Origin: Aphis gossypii
Taxonomy: Eukaryota > Arthropoda > Insecta > Hemiptera > Aphididae
Length of the DNA stretch: 64,000 bases
NCBI RefSeq assembly: GCF_020184175.1
Contig: NC_065530.1
Coordinates: forward strand, 81,817,260-81,881,259
Reading direction: 5' to 3'
In this document: in pieces, positions 1 to 13,000 of the stretch
Numbering within the stretch: position 1 is the first letter of the stretch
Layout: every line of letters starts with the position of its first letter
Notes under the pieces: generated by a model
Seen by the model: the letters and a program-made list of their open reading frames with translations, nothing else
Told to the model about the DNA's origin: nothing
The model's database searches: none
Translations under genes and position numbers: made by a program

Positions 1-3000
1 GATTAGAATAAAATCATAAGAAAAAAAACTTAACATTACCATAAACTTCATTTAAAAACAGTAAATAATAAACCATAAATGGTGAATTAGTTGGATGATA
101 TTAAATCACATATGCCTAAAATAATAACCTAAACTGAAAACTTTAAGTTGCATAGCATAAATATAATTTGTTACACTCCTTGCAGAATATTACATATGAT
201 TTTAATTATATTTAGCTATTTAAATTTCAATGTTAATTACAACAATATAGTATAATTTAAATCATATATCACAATAAATAGTACAATTAATATCTATACA
301 TTTTTAGTTTTGATTTTCTATTTAAAATAGTTAAATGATAACAATTTAAATTAACATTAAAAAAAATATAAGTTCCTTTGTTAACAAGTTGAACTTAAAT
401 CGTAGATTCATAAGGATACATTTTTACTAACGATTGCACATTAAACTAATTTTCATTTTTATTTTTATGTTTTTGGATAAAATATATGTTTTTATGTAAT
501 TATAACTTAAATTTGCCAGACAACTCATGTCAATTGTTTCTAGAAGAACAATGTCTCCATTATAAAAACAGTTTTTCATTTGAAAAAAATGAATAAATAA
601 ATAAACTTATAAGATTCATGTCACGTGAATTAAACCCTTATTGCTACATTTAGATACGTTTCGTGATACTGTTTACTATTAGATATTATTATGATTCTGT
701 GAGCATTATAAGGTTATTTTTAATATTCGAAGTACATAATATATACTTACATATATTTTTATTTATTTATTATTTTTTTTTTTTTTTTGTAGTGTCTGTT
801 AAAATTATTTTTCCAAACCAAATGTTCGTGAGCCGTTGCATTTAAACTACTCGTAAATATATTTATTGTTTATACAAAATATATGCGTAAGCTCAATTTT
901 GTTGTCTGTGCAATAGAAAGATTTGTGTAAAAATTGTTGTTTGTCCCGAAAAACGACGAAACGTGACAGTATTACAAAATGACCGTGGTCGGCTCCTGAA
1001 ACCCGAACAGTAAATACATTTTTTCTTCCATATTCTTCTTTATTTATCTCGCCTACTATATATATTTATATTATATATATCTGCCTGTGTGTCTGTGTGT
1101 CTGTTATACTTCTCATTGTTTCGTTGAATGAATTATACGCATAAAAATACAGAGGCCAGCGGTTACGTGACCTTCATGACAGGGCACGCTGTGGACAATT
1201 CGTGAATGGACGCCGCCACAGCCTCCGGAGTAAACAAAAATATTGTTGGGGTATAAAACTATAAACGCAATATAATATAGATATACTGTTATTTTTTTCC
1301 ATCGTTATGGTCGCTTTCTTACTTACAACCCTCATCCTCAGCCTCCGTGAAAGTTAATTGATTTCGCCCACGAATAAAAAGTAATAATATATAGCTATAC
1401 ACGTATCTGAGATGCGAATTTTGGCATTTTATTACGTGGTTTTGTTTCGGTAAAACGTAACATTATTATTTCGAATAACGAATAGTTTAGGTAGAGCGTG
1501 AAAAACCGGTAGACATATAAAAAAAACCTGTGCAGTATTTTTGATATTAACACTTGGAAAACAAACAGGCAATGAATGAAAGTTTCATAATATATAACGT
1601 CGAGATAAAGGTAACCAGTGCAACACAAAACCATTATCATAAATGTTCTATATACATTTATTTGAAATAAATAATTGTCCTTTTTTCCAACTCATACCGT
1701 TCTTTCTTTTTTTTTAATCGTTATTCAAAACTAAATTGCCATTTTCTTTTATTTATTTATTTGTTTATTAGTATAAGGATATGTTTTTTTGTTGTTGTTA
1801 ATTGTCAGTAAATTACTATACATATACACCGTTTAATCAATACGAGCTTTATCGGCATAGTATTTTTTTCCCGTCACAGATTTCTACAATTTTCATTTCG
1901 CTACGAATTTAATTGCTTTTTTCGTTATTGTATGTGTATTCAATTAAGTGCAAGTCTGCATCATTTTATTATTAACCAATAACTAAAACTAAATATGTAT
2001 ATGTTATATTTATATTCTAAATTAGTCCGTTGTTTGAAAATTATTAATTTAAAATAAATAAAAAAAATAATGAATACATTTATGAATTATAAAATATTAT
2101 AAATTATTAAGCAACACTATAAAAAAAAAATTGTTTTTTTTTTTTAAAATACAATTAAATGCTTTAAAATTTTAATCTAAAATATCTGAAAATATAAATT
2201 ACGTTTTTGCAGAAATTTTTTGAAAAAAAATCATTTTACAAGTTTTAAAATTATACAATCAACACCTACACTTATTACTTATAACTTATAACTCAGATAA
2301 CTAGTTAAAACTTATTATAAGTTCTACGAACCTCACATTAAACTAACTGATCGTTTGAAAAATGTTTATTTTTGTGACACATGTCATCTTCGTAAAATTC
2401 AAATGAAATAAAATGGAAATGAGAGAAATTAATTTTTACTATAAAAGTAAAAGTATGTAGGTACTCATATAGTTATAGTTATACGTATAGATCGTATATG
2501 TTAAGTACGTATGCAAAACCTGTATAGTTAATTATTAAAAAAAAAATTATCAAGTGAAATAACATTTTATTTATGCTAGTGATTTGTTTAATTAACTATA
2601 TAATTTGTTGTTTAAAATTATAAACCATAATACTCGCAAATAGTTTTTGCTGTAGTATATTTAAGATATTGAACAAACCATGTATTGATGTTTTATTAAA
2701 TAACATTTTGTAGTTTATTCGTGAATACTTTTCTTCGCATTTTCAAAAAGTTCCACCTAATTTCTTTTAAAAACTGGAAAATCTGATTTAAATGATATTT
2801 TGAAGAGATCCTTTTTCAATTTTCTCAATGTTTCTCTAAACGTAAGGTAAAACTACTAAAATATATTTGAGAAATTTAAACAACCACAGTTTTGAACGAA
2901 TGAAACAAGCCCAGTTTTAAATCTACTTGAATCGGTTTTCAAATACTACGATTTATTTTATTATCACTTTCCAATGTATAACGAAAACATATTATTATCT

Positions 3001-6000
3001 TGTGCTAAGGTTCTGAAAATTTTTTTAAAAAGAATTATTATTATAGGTACTGATTTTTGGATTAATTTATCAAATCGTGTAGTTGGCCTTTTAATAGTGG
3101 TCACTTTAGTACTTTACCCTTATTCTTGTTTTTAACTACTGCAATTCTATAAAACATAACTATTCCAGTAGTATTTGTGTATGTATTATTTTATGAACAG
3201 ACGTAAAAAAAAGATACTGTAGCATCGATAAAATAAAATGGCAGTCAAATAAGTATACACACAGTGGCATTACTACTCTTATCAGACATTCGAATAAATC
3301 CATTTGAATGATGAGATTGAAAAACTTTAGAATATGTCTTTACTCCGTAACTAAATTTTGTTTAACGATGCTAAAAGGTAACTTTAAGAAACTTATATTA
3401 ATTTTGATTTTAAATTGTCCGATGTTTAGTATATTGCTTAAATAATTGTACTTTTTAAGGACTCCAGAGTTTTAACTATCACTTCTTGTCGATGTAATCT
3501 TAAGTATACATACCTACGTACACGCGTAAATAGCTTTTTACTAATTGCAGGCAGTAAACAAATAAAGTAAAATATAAAACTTTTTAGTGTAATTTATAAT
3601 TACCAACAAAATGTATTTTTTGTCTAAATATTAATTTTATTTTACTTTCGCTTGTACTTGGCGATGCTTAATTTATCCAAACCTTAAAATGTATAATGTA
3701 TACCAAAGATCATATTTCTTAATAAAATCTTGATTGTTTCATATATTAATCCACTTTTTTAATTTTTTAATTATTTACTTGCTTGATTTAAAAAATATTC
3801 ACTAATAAAATTATATTCATTTATTAGATGATAATAAATGATATTATTTTACCAACTAATATAAAACTTTTATTTTTTATTTTCTAAAAAAGTTTTAATT
3901 CATTAAAAATCGAATAATAATTTTTTCTATAAATCAAATTACAGTATAATATTAAATAAGAATCATAACATTTGTTATAAAAACAAATAGTAAATAAATA
4001 AAATGAGTGGAAAGTGATTAAATATACTTCAAAAAAAATAACATATAACTACATATTATCTTACATATAAATTAAATTTAAACAGATCAGATAGTGTTTA
4101 AACAAAAGATTAAACAAAACTGTTATTTTCAAAATAAAATTCGAAAGTATTAAATATTTCTCATTTTAAATTGTAACCTATCCAAAAATAATATAATCCT
4201 GTTTTCTTTTTTATAAATTCTATAATATACAGTATACTCATCTAACGTTTACATAATAGAAATGCTAATATAATGTTTTAAATAAAATAAATAGTTTATG
4301 TAGAATTTATTTTATTTTATTCCATTATTTATGCCGCGTATGTAATAATGTAATGCATATAAAATAATAATAATTTCAAATTTCCATTATACCATTGTGA
4401 ATTTATACAAGAATAAATATATACTAAAGACAACAATAAAAAAATAATGTTTTAGAATATAGAAATATGTATTTATATAAAATTAACTTTTATAATAAAA
4501 ATGTTTTCCTCGAAAGCTATTGTACTTAACTCTTAAGCTCTCTCGTCACACCTAAATAATAGCTATTTCACTTATAATTTGTTTTTAATGAATCTTTCGA
4601 GTATATTATTCAGTCCCTTTGTATTTTTTCATCTTTTACGATGATCCCAAATTCTACACATTTTTATGTAGCCTGTCAACAGCTACATTGTTTGTAATAA
4701 CCTTTACCATATTATGAGCCCACCGAGTGTCATTTATTTAATAAATTGATATTAATAAACTTAAGCCTTCTACTGAGTTCAACAATTAATGAGCTTGCAT
4801 TGTACGTCGGCATCAGACGTTATAGCTACACGCGATTATTCCCTTGTGGTGGCAAAGACAAGTCGATTCAAGTAAGATAATAGGTTTATTACACAGAACC
4901 TGGATACCGAGGTTTACCAAATCACTGGTTATCACAACAAAAAGAAACAGAAAAATACTAAAACACTATATTTTATATTACAAATATATACTATGTCTAA
5001 GATATTATTTACTTATATTTACTCAAAGGATTCTATAAGAATTTGATTGTAATTGTAAACCAGCTATAAAATTATTTTATTTTAGATAATAAATTATAGT
5101 ATATTTAAATGTGTGTGTGTGTGTGTGTGTATGTGTACATGCAGCGTGCAAACCGACTGAACCGAGTTTATAATTATAATCAACTGTAATTGTTACATGT
5201 ATTTTTTTTTTGCACATCATGATATTAATATACATTAGGGTATAGGATCTACGTGATAAAATTAATCGTTTTAATTTCCATTGCTTTTTAATAATCCAAA
5301 TGTTATTTTATCATCATCAATTCAACAACATCCGATTAGTATCACATACTACAAGCCTAAATACGTATGTAATTTCACGTGACTGAGGGAGTAGACACTC
5401 TGTAGTGTCATAAATCCTGTTAATCCGTAATGCACGCACAACAATGAAAATGTAAAATGTCAATTAAAGTGAGCCAAAAAATAAAAATAAAACCTTACGT
5501 ACGTAAAACACTCTGAGGGAGATGAATCACCGCGACAATTTACAGTATCCAACATATTATTTGTACATCGATTTCGCTAGACTACTTGAAGTCTTGAACC
5601 CATAAACTGCAGTCATATGACTGATAGAATACATGCATATGCTTTTTTTTATTATTTATGTTCTTTCCCTGTTCACTTCCATTATGCATTACAATGTTAA
5701 AAGGTTGAACTTGAATGCATAGATTTTCTGTAGTATCTCTCCGACAAAATATAAACTAAAACATTACATTATAAATACATCACTATTCACTACATATAAT
5801 ATATTTTGAAGAATAATTCAAATATCATTTAAACAAATCAATGGGCATTTAGTTAGTGTGTTTCGCAATATTGTACATGTTGTGATCTACCAAAATGTTA
5901 TAAAATAAACTGAAATAAAAATATATTAATTCCAATTATCTAATGAAAAGTGTTTACAAAGCCTTCAACTATAGTATCTAGTAAATATAAATCATACAAC

Positions 6001-7877
6001 AGTTTAAATTTAAAATGTATTGGCTATAAAATTATTTAACTTTCAATACATTCAAAAAATGTTGTAAAAGTTGTACATTTAGCTAGTATACAAATAATTG
6101 AATATTTAAATAATTATTATTATATTGGACGATACTAAAATTAAAGATTTCAATAAAAAAAAAACATGGAAATCGACTATCATGCTTGATAAAAAATTTC
6201 AAAAATGTCTTCATATATTTTTTAGGATGCATAAAATATTTATATTTTATAATTTAAGTATACCCATATTTTATTTTTTGTATGACTTTTTTTTAATAAT
6301 AATTGTTATTTATTCGATATCATATTTAACATTTTAATTATATTTCATTATCTATTATTTGTATTTTTTTTCCCAATAAGTCACAAATAAAAACCTAGAA
6401 AGTACCTGACAGGTCACATGTGAATAGCAAAATAATAACAATAAATGAAAGAAAAATGAATTGGTTTTAGTAATACTAAATACTATTTTTCGGTAGTTCA
6501 TTTTAAATTCTAAAAAAAATATTTATGGTAAATTATACTTCTATTAAAGTAAACATGTTATGTCAATATGTGATTTGATAATAGTAGTAATAGTAATAAT
6601 AATAATATTTTATTTGTTTACATATTGTATCAACTTTTATAAATTCTTTTATTCGAAAATTCTAAGATTATAGTATCATCGTAATACAGTTAAGAGCAAT
6701 TTTATCTTTTTAAAGGAAATTCAAAGTTCTTTTTTGAAAAGAGAAAAGAAAAAAATATTTACTTTATTTTTAACATTTTAATAAGTTCAACAAACCTATC
6801 AAAACTTAGAATATTGAGGATACACATAAAATATATTTTATAAATAAAAATATCATATAAACGTACAAATATATATTTATTTGTTTTCAAGAAATAAATA
6901 CACAGTTATTTGTCTGTCGCTAGCTCGTCAAGTCGCATTTTCTAGACGACTGAACCGGAATGTATAAGTTTAATAAAGTCACGCGCCATTTTTATCAAAT
7001 CAAAATTAACATTTGTAAGCTATACATTTTTTATGAAACTTACTTCACCTCAATTTTTTACGTCACTTGTGTTTATTATGTTATTTTGATAAAATGCATT
7101 TGATATAAAGTATATTATTAACAAAAAATATTTTGTATCGATATTGATCAGTTGTATAGCTCAATCTAAAAAATATAATATTTTATAGATTTACTTTACA
7201 TTTCCCGAACCAAAATTTCAATAAAAATAAAAAAAAGTCACAGTTAAGACGTATAATACATATACTATGTACTATATACTATGTGCTCTGTCGAATGAAT
7301 AGTCACAAAATCTATTGTGTTATTTTTTTTTTTTTTTTGAACAAAAATATGAAAAGTAATTCTTGTGTGAGTAATTCGCATTTGCGTCCAACTGCATGCT
7401 CTCAACTTTATAATATTGGGATAGGACGTGTATGATATATAGTTTATTGAAGATTTCTTCATCCCCCATTTCATTTAATGGATACTTTTTTTCATTATAT
7501 GTCATTTAACGTGTCAGCCAAAAACGATAATTCAATTTTTCGGACGTCATCTCTACTAGTTGCTTATCTCTCACAGACTTCTCAGCTTGTTCGCTGCCAA
7601 GTATGTTTTAGTTACCACTTCATACTTACGTCGATTGGTTTTCATGTTATTCATTTTCTAATTATTTCATCTGCCATTACTCATTATCTACGTTATAAAA
7701 CTGTTCTTACAAAACCACTTATAATTGAAAATACAACGTCATATTCTATAAATATAATAGTCAATGTAATTCAATTATTAATACATAACATAATAATATA
7801 ATATCAATCATATCTATTATGTATTCCATGTACATACGCGTTATGCTCTTTGTTAATTGACTAACAAATTGTTTTAG
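1..7877. other. AT-rich non-coding stretch upstream of the GPCR exons
   Basis: No coding exon could be supported here on either strand. The sequence is AT-rich with homopolymer runs and a GT microsatellite near 5.1 kb. Short ORFs such as 7478-7801 have no coding character. The missing 5' part of the downstream GPCR (N-terminus and first membrane segment) should lie upstream of 7878, so at least part of this stretch is probably its intron. I searched for a segment resembling a first transmembrane helix with its conserved Asn and did not find one, so the first coding exon may lie outside the window. Confidence 0.5.
5111..5134. repeat. GT dinucleotide microsatellite
   Basis: About ten uninterrupted GT units, followed by an imperfect tail. 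It lies in non-coding DNA with no gene on either side within 2 kb. Confidence 0.9.
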
Positions 7878-10042
7878 GTGCGTAACGCAACAGCCGTATT
7901 CATCATCAACCTCAGCGTATCCGATTTGAGTTTTTGTTGCTTCAACTTACCTCTGGCTGCATCTACGTTCTGGTATAGATCGTGGATACACGGTCAATTG
8001 CTTTGCCGTCTCTTCCCGCTAGTCAGATACGGGTTGTTAGCCGTATCTCTATTTACCATTCTGGCTATAACCATAAATCGATACATCATGATTGGACATC
8101 CATCGCTCTACCCAAAGTAAGTGAATATTACTATTTTTTTAATCCGACTTAAGCACAGTTTTTTTGTATAAAGTTGTTTTAGCTGTATATTATATTTTTA
8201 ATTTAATTCTAATTATACTTAAACTTTTAACTTTAAACTATGAACAGCTACATTAATTTATTACATTAAATTACATGTATTTAATTGTTTAATTTTGTAT
8301 GGGATTAATTTACTTCAAGATGTTATTATTGTAAGGATTTGTTATTAATTTAAGAAGTTATACTGAAAAAAACTATTTGTCACTTGTTTGATAGAAGGTT
8401 TCATGAATATATTTAAAGTTATCTTGTCTTTAGCTGTCATCGTCATCAACAATTTTTAGTGAAAAAAAAAAGATAGTGTAAAATACGTAGGATAAATAAT
8501 ACATTTTAAGCTGAGAATTGCTTGAGGGCCGGTTTTAACATGACTGTCAGGCGATATTAATTTTATATTATGGGAATTTAATCCAAAATAATAATTTTAA
8601 TATACATATAATAAAATATACATTACATAACGTTGACATACATGACATTTTGACATAAATTATTACATTGAACAGATGGCAACATACTTAAATAGTTATT
8701 TCTATTTATTTAACTCTTATTATAGTAATTTAAACATTTGATGGAAAAAATGTTTAACTTTTCTATAATCATTCTAAATAATTTTTAACTTATAAAAATA
8801 TGTAGGTACTTATTATATATTGAACTGGTTTTCAGGATGTACAAGAAATTCTATTTGGGCGTTATGGTTACGGTGACTTGGGTAGGTGGTTTTGGACTAC
8901 TGATTCCTACGTGGCTTGGAAAATGGGGACAATTCGGTTTAGATGTAACCGTTGGTTCGTGCTCCATACTTCCAGATTCTGTCGGCCGATCACCAAAGGA
9001 AATCCTGTTTATGGGTGCATTTGTGGTGCCTTGCTTGTCTATTGTGGTGTGTTATGCTCGAATTTTCTATATCGTCAGAAAAACAGCTCTCAAGTCACGG
9101 GCTACGGTAACAACTAACCCACGTAATACAATGAATTCCAATCCATCGGACACTACGCCCTATTACACTCTTAAGACCCGCTTCAAGGTGCCTGAGATAT
9201 CCACAGACTCGGCCATTGGGTCCAGTACAGCCACCGGAACGTGCTCCACTACCGACTCGAAGGAACAACATTTCCTTTCGCCACATGACATTATCGCCGA
9301 TCCAAGCTCGTCAGGACTCGAAGAGAGTTATTCACCTAACCTATCTTTCTCTGATCGAAGAAGTACCAGACGACGTGACCGTTCACCATCATCCGCCCTG
9401 AATGCCACTATTACTCAAGTCGTATCAGCGGTAAGTCTAACTACCTATTCGAAAATATATATCCTAGGCTAACAAATCATCTCCGTTCAGAATCGTTTTT
9501 CGTATACAATGATACCTATCATTGCGTTCAAATTTAACACACCCATTATAGTTATATTATACTTTCTTAATATTGCCCGTTGATTAAATTGTATTATTTT
9601 AAGATTCCCGACAATTATTCAAGATAGTCAACATTCTTGTTAAATGTTTTTAAATTTTATTATAATAATATTGTTTGAACAGGTATTTCAGACAAGAGAG
9701 GACTCCTCTCCAAGGACACGTAAGCAGAGCGCCATTGGTGTTGACAGGATGTCGTCAAAAGACAAAAAGCTGCTAAAAATGATCCTTGTTATATTTATAT
9801 CATTTGTCACGTGCTACTTGCCAATCACCATTAGCAAAACATCACATGAACTCGACGACTTGCACGTTCTAAATATAACCGCATATGTCTTAATCTATTT
9901 GACTACGTGCATCAATCCAATTATTTATGTAGTCATGAGCTCAGAGTACCGTCAAGCGTACAAGAATCTGTTGATGTGTAAAACTTCGCTAGAACAACAA
10001 CAGACTCACAGAGGAGTGACTAAAAAACTGTCCGGTCCATAA
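7878..10042 (+). CDS. moody: Moody-like G protein-coupled receptor, 3' three exons (partial)
   Basis: A rhodopsin-family receptor in the plasma membrane. In Drosophila, Moody acts in surface glia of the blood-brain barrier. Three exons join in frame: 7878-8116, 8836-9430 and 9683-10042, with donors GTAAGT, GTAAGT and acceptors TTTTAG, TTTCAG, AACAG. They encode 397 residues ending at TAA 10040-10042. The first begins VRNATAVFIINLSVSDL (end of intracellular loop 1 and TM2). TM3 ends in NRY in place of DRY, followed by IMIGHP, a hallmark of the Moody/Tre1 group. TM4 and TM5 are in the second exon, which also carries a long Ser/Thr-rich intracellular loop 3. TM6 follows the third acceptor, and TM7 has the NPIIY motif and then SSEYRQAYKN. 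The N-terminus and TM1 are missing from the visible exons. A poly(A) signal AATAAA lies at 10130-10135. Tre1 is the alternative, but the extracellular loop 2 and the GRSPKE segment fit Moody better from memory. Confidence 0.85.
9460..9550. repeat. Dispersed repeat fragment in GPCR intron (copy 1)
   Basis: About 90 bp beginning near CCTAGGCT and containing TCGTATACAATGAT and CCTATCATTG. A second, diverged copy lies at 50954-51052 in an intron of the third NXF1 paralogue, in the same orientation. The match was found by eye and marks an interspersed repeat family. It sits 30 bp inside the intron, just after the donor at 9431. Confidence 0.7.
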
Positions 10043-13000
10043 ACCATAAATTTATAGTTAGATTAAAATAAGAGTATTTTTAAGATGTAAATCGTACATG
10101 GTAAGATAATTAATTTAATGATTACACCTAATAAAACCTTACAATTCTATGTTTATACTAATGTATTGCATTTTCCGGTATATGATTAGTATATCCATCG
10201 TGTCGATAAATATTATCACTGCCTCAAATAGATAGATTTGTTTCTACAATGAACAATTACTAGACAATTATAGAACGTACGTGTTGGGGTTTACCTCAAA
10301 AATGTAGCTCTGAAGTTATGTTTCATTAAAATAAAACAAACCAAACGTATTTTTACTTACAGTAAAATTTTACCATCAATATGAATGCTATAAAATACTC
10401 TAGGGCTGTGACGTAATCGTACACAAATGAGAAACTTACCCTTAGAAAATTACACTTTTTGTAAAATATACCCAAATACCAATGTAAATTTAGGTGATAT
10501 TCTTTCAACGTTAATCGGTCAATATCTCTAAATATTAAAATAATCCTACAATTTATAGTTACACAATTTTTATTTTTATTAGTCACAAAATCATCCTCCA
10601 TCACTCTATGCGTACCTATAATTAATATCATCATCTTGCGGTTTTAAAATTATAACGTACAGCTATACAGGTAATTTATTATTTAAATATCAAATATAAT
10701 GTTATCAATCATTTTTTTGTTTTTAAACTAAATAATTTGAGCTATTGACTGATTTACATTAAAATTATCGATTTATGTAAATAAAATAATATGTTTCTAT
10801 GATAAACAAGTAAGTAGAAAATTAAAACTTCTTACTACGAATAATCAAAACTTTATAAATATATATATATATAGGTATAATATATAATTTACAACATGAT
10901 TCGATTAACGTACGTTACGTGTAATAATTACTATAAATTAAGTTCCATTATTAGACGAATTAATTATATCGGTGTTTCAGTAGTTAAATTCTCTTGTAAA
11001 TTAACTCGTAAATATATTTTGACGTGAATAAATTATCCCGATTCATACGTAATCAAATCGAACTTGTAGAAGTGCTTTTCACTACTTAATAGTTTATAGC
11101 CTTACAAGAAACGATTTGTAGTTTTAAGATATATTACACCTAAAACGAAAAGCCGTTAGGATTAGACCATTTCGAAATTGATTAATATTTTATGGAATTG
11201 TGACTTGTCAAGGAAAAGTCTATATTATTTTAGTATAAATAATCGACGAAAATTGTCCAGTAAGCAATGGTGGTACATAGGTTGTAGTTTCGCAGATTTT
11301 CGTCACTCGATAGCGCCGATCATCCGATATGCATATGTGTAATGTGTTACACCTATTTGATATATGGTGTGCTCACAATTTGTCAACCAGCGTTAAATTA
11401 ATTAATCTAATTTTGAAACTAAAACTCGTGCCGCGGCGTCCGATCGACCATTTTTTTTCTTCCTGTACAGTACCTACATCGCTTACATTAAGTACCGTCT
11501 ACGGAAACAGACAATGAACTTCGTGGCGTTAATATAAGCGATAATGTATATCAAAATAACTGACAAAAAACACTGGTCGTACGGTCATCGACACCAACGC
11601 ATGTACGACAAACTTAATAATATAATTGAAATACTACGTTGTATTATCGTCTCGTACGTGTTTTTTTACTTCCATCTACCGAGAAAGTACCCTGTACTTC
11701 TTTAGCTGTTGGACTTGTACAGTTCTTAGTTTTGTACAGCGATGACATAACCTCGTTACCTACTATTATACCGTTTATCTTGTCGTGGACAATTAGTCGC
11801 GCAACGTAATAATATATACTAATATCGACGTAGACAATAATAATTATAATTCTTATAATATTAACATTTGTTTTGTTTTTTCTGTATCACTGCCTCGGAC
11901 TTCTGAACCCCTCGGAGAGAGAAACGCATGCCGCGACGATTGTCGAATGACACACGTGTCGCTAATGCATACCTTTGTTGCCGTCCATGTGTAATAAATA
12001 ATAATATTACTGTACCCGAGCGAAAAGCCACTAGCGACGAGTTTCAAAAATCCGTTCCGGCTGTGTACGTTTGTCATGCTCGAATTTGTAGATGATATTT
12101 TTTTCAGCATTTCGTGAACACGGATCAAACCAACCGACTGAGCAAAATTTATCGTATCGAAAAAAATAATATTATTATCATACTACAACGATATTAGTTT
12201 ATATTACGTATATTATATGCGTGTGTCGTTTCAGTAATTTCACATGGATTAAATGGTCCCGTTGCCGTATGCGATGTATAATATTATGTTACGGATTTAG
12301 TGTAGGCGCTTTTTTCGTTTTGTTTTGTTTGGTTTTTACGTTTAAATGCACAAATATTATTTTCGCTTGCACGAATGCCGCAACGCTATGTAGCATAATC
12401 CCCGTGATTTATAATATACACCCTCTGCAGTGTGCAAAGAAACAAAACGCTACGCGTGTTTATTATTATTACAAACAATACAAACATTATTACCCTATGG
12501 GTTGTACCTTATAATAATGTCATACTTAGGATAGCGTTTTATCGTCGAGGTGCTTGATATGTATATTATACTATACACGTGTGTAGGAACATAAAATATA
12601 GATTGGGGGAGGGGGCGTGCATTACACGAGACTGTATGTGACTAAAGTAGACTGAGAATATTACTAGTTATCGCGTGTTTAAGACTATGGTTATAAAAAT
12701 AAATAAGTATAAATGCTCAAGTGTGAAATTGTGTGTGTATATGTGTGTGTGTGTGTTTTGACCTGTATGTTGTTATAATATTGTTGTGTCTCTGTGATCG
12801 ATAATATTATATAGATATTGTAAAGTATTAAAAATAATTAAGGGAATAAGTTCTTTGAACACCTCTATACGGCTGGAAGTAAACAACAATTTCCGCAACC
12901 ACTGCCGCGCAAATTACGTCGACGTGACGCCTCCACCGGGCACCGCTTCCATTAATAAAGCGCACGTTTAGGATAAAACCACCCTGTTTCGTATACGTGA

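Noticed and set aside
7478..7801. 107-codon ORF just before the first visible GPCR exon
   Set aside because: It does not resemble TM1 of the receptor, is not in a frame that joins 7878 through splice sites, and its composition is that of the AT-rich flank.
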